Assembly: GCA_002307175.1 (NCBI GenBank)
Contig: DBTS01000069.1
Coordinates: forward strand, 77,632 to 129,171
Length of the DNA stretch: 51,540 nucleotides
Direction of reading: 5' to 3'
Source: Rhodocyclaceae bacterium UBA1310
GTDB lineage: Bacteria; Pseudomonadota; Gammaproteobacteria; Burkholderiales; Rhodocyclaceae
Positions 33,888-41,778 of this stretch are shown in pieces (position 1 is the stretch's first letter; the number at the start of each line of letters is the position of its first letter). The position numbers and the translations under genes are program-made. The notes under the pieces were generated by a model. It was not told the origin of the DNA. It ran no database searches and was given only the letters and a program-made list of their open reading frames with translations.

Positions 33888-34715
33888 ATGAAATTCGTTG
33901 TTCTACATCATCATATCTTTAAAAATGCAGGTTCTAGCCTGGACTATGCGCTAAAGCGCGAGTTTGGAGAAGATGGTTTTGTCGAATTTCATCCTGAACA
34001 GGCTGATGATGGCCGGGTGTCGCCGCAGCAATTGCTCAAGATGCTTGCTGATCGCCCGGCAGTAAGGGCTGTTTCAAGTCATCATTTCTTTGGCCGGGAT
34101 TTTGAGGCGGAACTTCAGGGTGAAGACAAGGAGAAGATTTATTTCTTTGATGCGGTAATTCTGCGCCATCCGCTCAGTCGGATGGCCTCGATTTATACCT
34201 ATTACCGGGGCTTTGTCAGCGATCATCCAGTGCAGCAGGCTGCACATCGTTTGGAGTTTTCGCAGTTTATTGAGTGCTTACTGGCTGAACACCCCAATTT
34301 CTGCCTCAACACACAGACCACTATGTTTGGTTGCCGCCACTATGGGGCTGTTCCTGATCAGAAAAGTCTTGTTGCCGCGCAGGAGAGACTGCGTCTGTGT
34401 TCGATTCTTGGGGTGGTGGAACAGTATGCACAGACCATGTGCGTGGCTGAATATTTTCTGGACCCGGTGTTTCCGGGGCTTCGCCTGGATGGCCGATCCG
34501 AGAATATTTCCAGGAAGGATTTCATTACCGGCTATGACGGATCGTTGGAATCCCTGCGGGTTTCTATGGGACAGACACTGTTCGATGAGTTCTTGCGCTT
34601 GAACGATCTGGATGTGGCTTTGTGGGAGTGGACACGCGAGGAATTGCATCGACGTGCCAGCGCTGTCTGGCAGTTTGAGCAGCGTCTGGCCATGTTTATG
34701 TCCCGCGTGAGGTGA
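33888..34715 (+). CDS. Sulfotransferase family 2-type protein
   Basis: This 275-residue protein is of the carbohydrate sulfotransferase class that opens with a HxxKNAG(S/T)S loop: LHHHIFKNAGSSLDYALKREF. The 3'-phosphate-binding motif VILRHPLSRMASIYTYYR is near residue 95. Composition is closer to the genome average than in the genes before it. No good ribosome site precedes the ATG. It is the last gene of the island and faces the DUF3108 gene across a hairpin. With the first sulfotransferase and cysC it implies that the glycan is sulfated. Confidence 0.83.
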   Translation: MKFVVLHHHIFKNAGSSLDYALKREFGEDGFVEFHPEQADDGRVSPQQLLKMLADRPAVRAVSSHHFFGRDFEAELQGEDKEKIYFFDAVILRHPLSRMASIYTYYRGFVSDHPVQQAAHRLEFSQFIECLLAEHPNFCLNTQTTMFGCRHYGAVPDQKSLVAAQERLRLCSILGVVEQYAQTMCVAEYFLDPVFPGLRLDGRSENISRKDFITGYDGSLESLRVSMGQTLFDEFLRLNDLDVALWEWTREELHRRASAVWQFEQRLAMFMSRVR

Positions 34716-34737
34716 ACCCGGATCAAGGGATCCGGGT
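34716..34737. terminator. Hairpin between converging genes at the island's right end
   Basis: ACCCGGATC and GATCCGGGT form a 9-bp stem with a 4-base loop, between the sulfotransferase stop and the converging DUF3108 stop. No U-tract follows on either strand, so termination strength is uncertain. Confidence 0.5.
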
Positions 34738-34745
34738 GTGATAGG

Positions 34746-35534
34746 TCAGACCCCCTTCGGAATCGCAGCAATCTCCTGATCCAGAATGGCGCCGTAGCGT
34801 GAATTCATGTCCAGCCGCGCGCGCAGCGGGAAGCCGTCAGTCTTGCGCACCCATAGCGTCAGCCCGGCATCGTTCGGGTTGCTTTGGTGGTGGGTCAGGC
34901 GGATGGCGGGAATGGCATGGCCATCAATCGTGACGCTGTCTGGGCTGGGCATAAAGCGGAAGATGCGCGAGGACGATCCGTCTGTTATGGCGACCACGGA
35001 AAGGCCGGTTGGCAGGGGTTTGTGGAAATACAGATAGGGCAGGCTGGCTGAATCGGCTGTGCGGTAGGGCAGCTGCTCGCGCTTTCCGGGCTTGCCGGCC
35101 TTGGAGTAGACGGAAACCTTGTGGGCGTAATCCAGGATGACTTTGCGTTCCTGGCCCTTGGTGCGTTCTTCGGTGAACTGTACGCTCGTCATATACGGCG
35201 CATCGGTACGGCCAATGCTGGAGCGGCTTGCTGTGGCATTGGGCAGAAACTTGGAGATCATCAATGCGGCTTCAGCGCGCGAGTGAATGTTGTAGCTGTT
35301 GTTGCCGCTGTTAAAAACAACATGGTCTGTCATGGTGCCAATCTCCAGCGAACCACCAATCATATCCAGACTGCTGCCGACGGCCTTGGCAATTTTTGGG
35401 TTGCTTTTGGCTTTGGCGGCATCAACTGCGACGCGGACATTCCATTCTGTCGTGAAGCTGAGGGTTTGTGCGTAAGCGGGGAGTGTCAGGCTGCTAAGCG
35501 CTAGAGCCGCCAGAAAAAATTGTGATAGGCGCAT
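34746..35534 (-). CDS. Periplasmic DUF3108-domain protein
   Basis: This 262-residue exported protein has signal peptide MRLSQFFLAALALSSLTLPAYA. The rest matches the DUF3108 pattern: a beta-rich protein with LPYRTADSASLPYLYFHKP, AIRLTHHQSNPNDAGLTLWVRKTDGFPLRARL and a C-terminal strand. The family is common in betaproteobacteria and has no firm biochemical role. The ATG at 35534 is chosen because it begins a proper signal peptide; the frame extends 13 codons further. It points towards the polysaccharide island but is GC-rich, so it is probably part of the ancestral chromosome. Confidence 0.85.
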   Translation of the reverse strand: MRLSQFFLAALALSSLTLPAYAQTLSFTTEWNVRVAVDAAKAKSNPKIAKAVGSSLDMIGGSLEIGTMTDHVVFNSGNNSYNIHSRAEAALMISKFLPNATASRSSIGRTDAPYMTSVQFTEERTKGQERKVILDYAHKVSVYSKAGKPGKREQLPYRTADSASLPYLYFHKPLPTGLSVVAITDGSSSRIFRFMPSPDSVTIDGHAIPAIRLTHHQSNPNDAGLTLWVRKTDGFPLRARLDMNSRYGAILDQEIAAIPKGV

Positions 35535-36109
35535 GGCGTGATTTGAGTGTACGGGAAGGTTATTACCGATCATGAATTTTACGCTTGTGCGTTTGAAATA
35601 TGGGTATTCCCGGGGGGGCCGGCTTGCTATCTTGCTGTAATGGCTTGCTCAGGGAGCGTGTGCGGTGTCATAAACGGCGCTTCGATCCGGCGACGAGTCT
35701 GACGACAGATTTTAGGCCACGCCCTGGAAGGGATGGGGCGGGTTGCTGGGTTGGGAGTGAAAACCGTGGATGTAATCGTGGATCCCCGATTTCGATGTGA
35801 CGGGCCGGGATGTCGCGCTACCCTGGATTTTGTCTGGCAATTCCAAAATCTGACTGAATGTGTGCTTGTGTTGTGCATTTAAGTGTTAATACGCACACGT
35901 AAAGTGCGCAATGTACAGTTTTTGTGCGTGAGTCTGGTGTTGTTGGCCCGCTTGAGGCTGGCGCCTGTTTCTATCTTTTTGATTTTTATAGGTTTGTCTG
36001 ATTTTGGCGCTAATCTTGCATTTGATGGCCATATCAAGGTAAAACCGTGCGGTTGCTGCAGGAAAACGCGGCAATTGACCATCAACTATAAGATAGAGAC
36101 GTTTTATTT
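35535..36109. other. Intergenic region before aroP
   Basis: About 575 bases separate divergent genes. The part from 35880 on is AT-richer and probably holds the aroP promoter and operator sites. Short inverted elements with GTGCG/CGCAC words are visible near 35890-35930, but no defined regulator box can be named. Frames through the region look random. Confidence 0.35.
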
Positions 36110-37504
36110 ATGTCACATCAAGACGACACGCAGCAAACGCTCAAGCGCGGTCTCAAGAACCGCCATATCCAGCTGATTGCGCTCGGCGGGGCGATTGGCA
36201 CCGGGCTGTTCCTTGGCGCCGCGCAGACGATCCAGATGACGGGGCCGTCTATCCTGCTCGGCTATGCGGTGGCGGGCATCATCGCTTTCTTCATCATGCG
36301 CCAGCTCGGCGAGATGGTGGTGGAAGAGCCGGTGGCGGGTTCGTTCAGCCACTTTGCGAATAAGTACTGGGGGAATTTTGCCGGGTTCGTGTCCGGCTGG
36401 AATTACTGGGTGCTGTATGTCCTGGTGAGCATGTCTGAGCTGACGGCGGTGGGCATGTACATTCAGTATTGGTGGCCGGGGATTCCGACCTGGGCGTCGG
36501 CGCTGTTTTTCTTTGGCGTGATCAATGTGATCAATCTGCTGCACGTCAAACTCTACGGCGAGATGGAGTTCTGGTTCGCGATCATCAAGGTGGTGGCAAT
36601 CGTCGCCATGATCATCTTTGGCGGCTATCTGCTGGTGAGCGGAAGTGCCGGTCCGCAGGCGACGGTGACAAATCTGTGGCAGCAGGGCGGGTTCTTCCCG
36701 CATGGGGTGAAGGGGCTGGTGATGGCGATGGCTTTCATCATGTTCTCGTTCGGTGGGCTGGAGCTGGTGGGTATTACGGCTGCTGAAGCCGATGATCCGC
36801 AGACGAGCATTCCGCGTGCCACCAATCAGGTGATCTATCGCATCCTGCTGTTCTATGTGGGTTCGCTGGCGGTGCTGCTGTCGCTGTTCCCGTGGAACCG
36901 GGTGAGCGAGGCCGGGAGCCCCTTTGTGCTGATTTTTGATGCGCTGCATGTGCCGTATGTGCCGACGCTGCTCAATATCGTGGTGCTGACGGCTGCGCTG
37001 TCGGTGTACAACAGCAGCGTGTATTGCAACAGCCGTATGCTGCTGGGCCTGGCTCTGCAGGGGAATGCGCCGGCAGCGCTGGCACGCATGAGCGGGCGCG
37101 GTATTCCGGTGAACGCCCTGCTGGTGTCTGGTATCGCAACGGCGTTCGGGGTGTTGCTTAACTATCTTCTGCCGGGCAAGGCGTTTGGCTTGCTGATGGC
37201 GCTGGTGGTGTCTGCGCTGGTTATCAACTGGGCCATGATCACCATCACGCACATGAAGTTCCGCATGGCCATGGATGTCAAGGGCGTTACGCCACGCTAC
37301 CGCACGCTGGGTTATCCGGTGACGAACGCGATCTGTCTGCTGTTCATGCTGGGCATCCTGGTGGTGATGTGCCTGATTCCCGATACGCTGATTTCGGTTG
37401 CGCTGATTCCTGTGTGGGTGGTGGTGCTTGGCATCATGTACGCCTGGCGCAAGAAGTTTGCGGTTGGTGCCAGCTTGACGCAACCCGTGTCGGATAACGC
37501 CTGA
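36110..37504 (+). CDS. aroP: Aromatic amino acid permease, AroP type
   Basis: This inner-membrane proton symporter for phenylalanine, tyrosine and tryptophan belongs to the APC superfamily. The 464-residue protein has twelve helices and follows E. coli AroP closely through most of its length: LKRGLKNRHIQLIALGGAIG, MRQLGEMVVEEPVAGSFSHF, GWNYWVLYVLVSMSELTAVG, MFSFGGLELVGITAAEADDP and ALSVYNSSVYCNSRML. The ribosome site is weak. An Lrp-family regulator and the aromatic aminotransferase tyrB lie within 4 kb, supporting an aromatic substrate. PheP or another close paralog cannot be fully excluded. Confidence 0.9.
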   Translation: MSHQDDTQQTLKRGLKNRHIQLIALGGAIGTGLFLGAAQTIQMTGPSILLGYAVAGIIAFFIMRQLGEMVVEEPVAGSFSHFANKYWGNFAGFVSGWNYWVLYVLVSMSELTAVGMYIQYWWPGIPTWASALFFFGVINVINLLHVKLYGEMEFWFAIIKVVAIVAMIIFGGYLLVSGSAGPQATVTNLWQQGGFFPHGVKGLVMAMAFIMFSFGGLELVGITAAEADDPQTSIPRATNQVIYRILLFYVGSLAVLLSLFPWNRVSEAGSPFVLIFDALHVPYVPTLLNIVVLTAALSVYNSSVYCNSRMLLGLALQGNAPAALARMSGRGIPVNALLVSGIATAFGVLLNYLLPGKAFGLLMALVVSALVINWAMITITHMKFRMAMDVKGVTPRYRTLGYPVTNAICLLFMLGILVVMCLIPDTLISVALIPVWVVVLGIMYAWRKKFAVGASLTQPVSDNA

Positions 37505-37535
37505 ATCCCCTGTTTATAGAATTGGAAGCCTGCTG

Positions 37536-39086
37536 ATGAAGAAACTGACGAGCCTGACGCTGGGCCGGGGTGTGTGCGCCCTGGCGTGTCTGCTGGCTGC
37601 GATGGGCACCCATGCGCAGCAGGTGTTTGCGGAAAAGCAGGCACAGGGTCTTGCCCGGGAAAGTTTCCCGGAGTTTCTCGAACTGCTGCGGATGCCTTCC
37701 GATGCTGTGAAGGCTGAAGATATCCAGCGCAATGCGGATTGGCTGGAGCAGGCTTTCCGCAAGCGCGGGTTTGCGACCCGCCAGCTTGCCAATGAAGGCC
37801 GGCCTCTGGTGTTCGCCGAGCTTGGTAAGCCGACTGGGAAGCGCAAGACGGTGCTTTTCTATATGCACTTCGATGCGCAACCCGTGACGCCCGCAGAATG
37901 GAAGACGGATCCCTGGATGCCGGTACTCAAGGCGCGGGATGCCAATGGTGTTTGGCAGCCCTTGCCGCTGGAGCGTTTGCAGGAGGCTGCGCTGGACCCG
38001 GAATGGCGGCTGTTTGCACGCGCGTCGGCCGATGACAAGGGCCCCATCCTGATGTTCCTCGCAGCCATGGATGGTTTGCACAAGGCGAAGATTGATCCTG
38101 CCGTGCATGTGAAGGTGATTCTGGATTCACAGGAGGAGAAAGGTTCTCCGCGCCTGCACATCGTGATGCGTGAAAACCAGGAGCTGCTCAAGAGTGATGG
38201 CCTTATTGTGTATGACGGCGCCATGCCTGCGACGAACAACCCCGGCGTCAACTTCGGCAATCGCGGATCCATCCAGCTTGATCTCACGGTGTTCGGTGCC
38301 ACGTCGGGACCGCACAGTGGCACGTACGGCAATGTGATCCCAGACCCCGCGCTGCGGCTGGCCGATCTGCTGGCAGGCATGAAGGACCGCGAGGGACGTG
38401 TGCGGATTCCCGGCTTCTACGACAAGGTCAGCATCAGCGCAGCGGACAAGCAGCAGATGGCAAGCACCGCGCCGGCGCCCGGCACGCTGGAAAAACGCTT
38501 CGGGGTGGCGAAGCTTGAAGCCCTGGCACCCAATCCGGTGGAAGCCGTGCAGTATCCCTCGCTGGATATCCTGGGGCTGTCGGCCGGCCAGGTGGGGGCC
38601 AAGGCTGCCAACGCGATTCCTTCCGTGGCGATGGCGAGCCTGAATATCCGCACTGTGCCGGAAACTCCTCCCGACGAAATGTTTGCCCTGGTGAAGGGCT
38701 ACATTGCGGCCCAGGGTTTTCACCTGATCGATACCGACGCACCAAGCGCCGAGGAACGTGCCCAGTTTGAGCGCATCGCGCGCCTGAGCATGATCGCCTA
38801 CCCGAGCACTTCCACTGCGGCACGCGTGGCGATGGATTCACCGCTGGCTAAGTGGGTGTTGGCCGGGGTGAGGGCGCCGCGCCAGATCGAGCCGGACAAG
38901 GTGCGCATGGGCGGCTCGACACTGCCCATGAGTGGGGCGGTGGATGTGCTGCATCTGCCGTATGTGGTGGTGCCGCTCGTGAATGCCGACAACAATCAGC
39001 ACAGTTTCGACGAGAACCTGCGCCTGGGCAATTACATCGAAGGCATCCGTACCATCGGTGCGATGTTGACCACGCCGGGGCTCTGA
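37536..39086 (+). CDS. Exported M20-family metallopeptidase
   Basis: This 516-residue zinc hydrolase has an N-terminal signal peptide (cleavage expected after GTHAQ). M20 metal ligands are visible: FYMHFDAQPV (His about 111), RASADDKGP, DSQEEKGSP with the catalytic and metal-binding glutamates, and the late NADNNQHSFDENLR histidine. A dimerisation-type insert lies between. It probably removes amino acids from peptides in the periplasm, which the upstream permease could then import. The substrate is not known. It starts 31 bases after aroP, so co-transcription is likely. Confidence 0.88.
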   Translation: MKKLTSLTLGRGVCALACLLAAMGTHAQQVFAEKQAQGLARESFPEFLELLRMPSDAVKAEDIQRNADWLEQAFRKRGFATRQLANEGRPLVFAELGKPTGKRKTVLFYMHFDAQPVTPAEWKTDPWMPVLKARDANGVWQPLPLERLQEAALDPEWRLFARASADDKGPILMFLAAMDGLHKAKIDPAVHVKVILDSQEEKGSPRLHIVMRENQELLKSDGLIVYDGAMPATNNPGVNFGNRGSIQLDLTVFGATSGPHSGTYGNVIPDPALRLADLLAGMKDREGRVRIPGFYDKVSISAADKQQMASTAPAPGTLEKRFGVAKLEALAPNPVEAVQYPSLDILGLSAGQVGAKAANAIPSVAMASLNIRTVPETPPDEMFALVKGYIAAQGFHLIDTDAPSAEERAQFERIARLSMIAYPSTSTAARVAMDSPLAKWVLAGVRAPRQIEPDKVRMGGSTLPMSGAVDVLHLPYVVVPLVNADNNQHSFDENLRLGNYIEGIRTIGAMLTTPGL

Positions 39087-39190
39087 TGGGCCGGCAAGGG
39101 GATCGTTGCCGTGAGACTTGCGCGCACGCCCCTTCTGGCCTGATCATGTTCGCTGAATTCCTGTGACTTTTCGATGAAAGCGTTGCGAAC

Positions 39191-39664
39191 ATGAAATACG
39201 AGATTGATGAGAGCGACCGCCGCATGCTCGATTTTCTGCGTGTGAACGGGCGTTTGACGAACCAGGAACTGGCCGATCTCATTGGCTTGTCCGCTTCCCA
39301 GTGCTCCCGGCGGCGCATTGCCCTGGAGCATGCCGGCCTGATTCTGGGCTACCACGCACATCTCTCACCGGAGGCCGATGGGCATCCTGTGATGGGGGTG
39401 ATCGAAGTGCGTCTGGTCAATCACATGACCGATGCTGAAACCCTGTTCCAGGATTTTGTGCGGCAGGAAGGCGGAATCCGGGATGCCCTCAAGCTGACCG
39501 GCGATTATGACTATCTGCTCAAGGTGGCGGTGCTTGATCTGCCCGATCTGAGCCGCATGATCCAGAAGCTGGCCTCGCTGCGGAACTGTGTCAGCCATCT
39601 GCGGACTTCGGTGGTGCTGGAGCGCTTCAAGGAATCCGGCGTGATGATCGAGTCAACTGAATAA
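39191..39664 (+). CDS. Lrp/AsnC-family transcriptional regulator
   Basis: This is a 157-residue DNA-binding protein with an N-terminal winged helix (DESDRRMLDFLRVNGRLTNQELADLIGLSASQCSRRRIALE). A RAM ligand-binding domain follows (VMGVIEVRL, LTGDYDYLLKVAVLDLPDLSRMIQKL, SHLRTSVVLERFKESG). Such regulators sense amino acids. Lying between aroP-M20 and tyrB, it may control their expression in response to an aromatic amino acid. This is inference. Confidence 0.92.
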   Translation: MKYEIDESDRRMLDFLRVNGRLTNQELADLIGLSASQCSRRRIALEHAGLILGYHAHLSPEADGHPVMGVIEVRLVNHMTDAETLFQDFVRQEGGIRDALKLTGDYDYLLKVAVLDLPDLSRMIQKLASLRNCVSHLRTSVVLERFKESGVMIESTE

Positions 39665-39699
39665 TTTGCATGTTCAGCGCGATATATGAATTTTAGTGC

Positions 39700-39727
39700 T
39701 TGAAGTGTGCGTATTTTTGGATAGAAT
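39700..39727 (+). promoter_or_regulatory. Candidate promoter of the yitT-like gene
   Basis: TTGAAG (39700-39705) and TAGAAT (39722-39727) are spaced by 16 bases and lie 28 bases before the ATG. The match is moderate. Confidence 0.4.
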
Positions 39728-39754
39728 TGCACAAAACGTTTATATATCGCGACC

Positions 39755-40378
39755 ATGGCTACAGCTAGCTCTACCCCCCTTTCCGAGCGTATCCCGCATT
39801 CCCTGATTGAAGATGTTCTGGCCTTGCTGCTGGGCACTCTGGTGGTGTCCTTCGGCGCCGCGCTGCTCAAGCAGGCCGGGGCGCTCACGGGAGGCATGGC
39901 AGGCCTGGCATTTCTGATTCACTACACGACCGGGGTCAAATTTGGCGCAGCCTTTTTTGCGGTGAATCTGCCTTTCTACTACCTGGCTTTCCGCCGCATG
40001 GGCAAAGGCTTCGTGATCAAGACCTTTTGTGCCGTGGGGCTGGTATCGGTGTTCACCGAGCTGCATTCCCACTTCATTGATGTGTCGAGCCTGAATCCGC
40101 TTTACGCGGCGATTCTCGCCAACTGCATGATGGGGATCGGGTTTATCGTGCTGTTCCGGCACAAGTCCAGCCTGGGCGGGAGTAACATTCTGGCCTTGTA
40201 TCTGCAGGATCGTTACAAGCTGAGTGCGGGCAAGTTCATGATGGGTGTGGATGTGTGTATCGTGGTGGCCTCACTGTTCGTGGTGAGTCTGCAGATGCTG
40301 GCAGTCTCGATTCTGGGAGCGGTTATCCTCAATCTGATCATCGCCATGAATCACCGCCCCAATCGCTATCTCGCCTGA
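39755..40378 (+). CDS. YitT-family membrane protein
   Basis: This 207-residue inner-membrane protein has five or six helices and YitT/DUF161 character: LLLGTLVVSFGAALLKQAGALTGGMAGLAFLIHY, GAAFFAVNLPFYYLAFRRMG, and LFRHKSSLGGSNILALYLQDRYKLSAGK. The family is widespread with no settled transport function. The C-terminal cytoplasmic domain found in longer YitT proteins is absent. It sits between an Lrp regulator and tyrB, so a part in amino acid transport is possible. Confidence 0.85.
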   Translation: MATASSTPLSERIPHSLIEDVLALLLGTLVVSFGAALLKQAGALTGGMAGLAFLIHYTTGVKFGAAFFAVNLPFYYLAFRRMGKGFVIKTFCAVGLVSVFTELHSHFIDVSSLNPLYAAILANCMMGIGFIVLFRHKSSLGGSNILALYLQDRYKLSAGKFMMGVDVCIVVASLFVVSLQMLAVSILGAVILNLIIAMNHRPNRYLA

Positions 40379-40382
40379 GAAA

Positions 40383-40450
40383 CTGTTCATGATCTTGCTG
40401 CGAAGGCGTGATCGGTCCGCTGACGCCAGATCGTGAACAGCTTCAGAAGA
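40383..40450 (+). repeat. Long inverted repeat upstream of tyrB
   Basis: CTGTTCATGATCT (40383-40395) and AGATCGTGAACAG (40438-40450) match at 12 of 13 positions and enclose a second short complementary pair. The structure lies 53 bases ahead of the tyrB start, 5 bases after the preceding stop. It could be a terminator for yitT or a leader hairpin or operator for tyrB. Confidence 0.5.
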
Positions 40451-40503
40451 TTTTCGCGGGTGGCAGGTAGTCACCCTTTTCCACCCTTTCAATGGAATAC
40501 AGT

Positions 40504-41700
40504 ATGTTCGAGCATGTTGATGCGTATGCTGGCGACCCGATTCTGTCGCTGATGGAGACATTCAAGACTGATCCGCGTGCCGGGAAGGTGAATCTGAGCA
40601 TCGGCCTGTACTACGACGGCGCTGGTCGCGTGCCGCAGCTCCAGGCTGTGCAGGAAGCGTACGCACATGTTGCCGGGCGCGGCCAGGTGCCCAGCCTGTA
40701 TCTGCCGATGGAAGGCATGAAGCCGTATCGCGAAGCCATCCAGCAACTGCTCTTTGGCGAAGCCTCGGCAGCCCTGCAGGCTGGCCGCATTGCCACTATC
40801 CAGACCCTCGGCGGCTCTGGCGCACTGAAGGTAGGGGCGGATTTCCTCAAGCGCTATTTTCCGCAATCCGAAGTCTGGGTCAGCGACCCGACCTGGGAAA
40901 ACCACATTGCCATCTTCGAAGGTGCCGGTTTTGCCGTGCACAAGTATCCGTACTTCGATGGCAAGACCCTGGGCGTTGATTTCGATGCCATGCTGGCCTG
41001 CCTGAAGAGCCTGCCGGCACAGAGCATCGTGCTGCTGCACCCCTGTTGCCACAACCCGACCGGTTCGGATCTCACGCCGGCCCAGTGGGACCAGGTGATT
41101 GAGGTGTTGCGTGAGCGCCGCCTGATTGCCTTCATGGACATCGCCTATCAGGGTTTTGGTGTGGGCATGGAAGCCGATGCCTATGCCGTGCGTGCGCTGG
41201 CAGAATCGGGTTTGCCGGGCCTCATCGGCAATTCCTTCTCGAAGATTTTCTCGCTGTATGGCGAGCGCGTGGGCGGTCTGTCGGTTCTCTGCGAAGATGC
41301 CGCTGCTGGCGATCGCGTGCTCGGCCAACTCAAGGCCACGGTGCGCCGCAATTACTCCAGCCCCCCCATGCTGGGTGCCGAGCTGGTCAGCTGTGTGCTC
41401 AACGATGCGGATCTGAAGAAGCTCTGGCTGTCGGAAGTCGAGGCAATGCGCACGCGCATCCTGGATATGCGCGAAACCCTCATCAAGGCCCTGAGTGGCA
41501 CTTTGCCGGGCCGCAGCTTTGATCACTACGCACTGCAACGCGGGATGTTCAGCTACACCGGGTTGTCGGCTGCTCAGGTGGATCGTCTGCGCGATGAGTT
41601 TGCGATCTATCTGGTGCGCAGCGGGCGTATCTGTGTTGCAGGGCTCAATCCCTCGAACGTGGATTATGTGGCGAAGGCTTTTGCCACGGTCAGTGCTTAA
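40504..41700 (+). CDS. tyrB: Aromatic amino acid aminotransferase
   Basis: This PLP enzyme transfers the amino group between tyrosine or phenylalanine (also aspartate) and 2-oxoglutarate. The 398-residue protein is very close to E. coli TyrB. Visible motifs are VDAYAGDPILSLMETF, KVNLSIGLYYDG, TIQTLGGSGALKVGADFLKR, HPCCHNPTG, the PLP lysine in NSFSKIFSLYGERVGGLSV, and RRNYSSPP with the substrate arginine nearby. The ATG at 40504 matches the normal N-terminus of the family; an ATG at 40492 would add four residues. A strong terminator follows. Confidence 0.95.
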   Translation: MFEHVDAYAGDPILSLMETFKTDPRAGKVNLSIGLYYDGAGRVPQLQAVQEAYAHVAGRGQVPSLYLPMEGMKPYREAIQQLLFGEASAALQAGRIATIQTLGGSGALKVGADFLKRYFPQSEVWVSDPTWENHIAIFEGAGFAVHKYPYFDGKTLGVDFDAMLACLKSLPAQSIVLLHPCCHNPTGSDLTPAQWDQVIEVLRERRLIAFMDIAYQGFGVGMEADAYAVRALAESGLPGLIGNSFSKIFSLYGERVGGLSVLCEDAAAGDRVLGQLKATVRRNYSSPPMLGAELVSCVLNDADLKKLWLSEVEAMRTRILDMRETLIKALSGTLPGRSFDHYALQRGMFSYTGLSAAQVDRLRDEFAIYLVRSGRICVAGLNPSNVDYVAKAFATVSA

Positions 41701-41725
41701 TCGGCTTCTGGATTAGCCGATATAA

Positions 41726-41761
41726 AAACGGCCCCGCTGCCTGCAGGCAGCGGGGCCGTTT
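41726..41761. terminator. Bidirectional terminator between tyrB and the PilT-like gene
   Basis: A 36-base perfect palindrome (AAACGGCCCCGCTGCCTG and its complement) forms an 18-bp GC-rich stem with A- and T-rich ends. It lies between converging genes, 26 bases after tyrB. Confidence 0.88.
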
Positions 41762-41778
41762 GCATGAATGCCGGCAGC

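Noticed and set aside
36113..37483. A 456-codon open frame on the minus strand across the whole of aroP
   Set aside because: Its translation is very rich in His, Gln and Arg, which is the pattern of antisense reading of a GC-rich hydrophobic gene. AroP on the plus strand is unmistakable.
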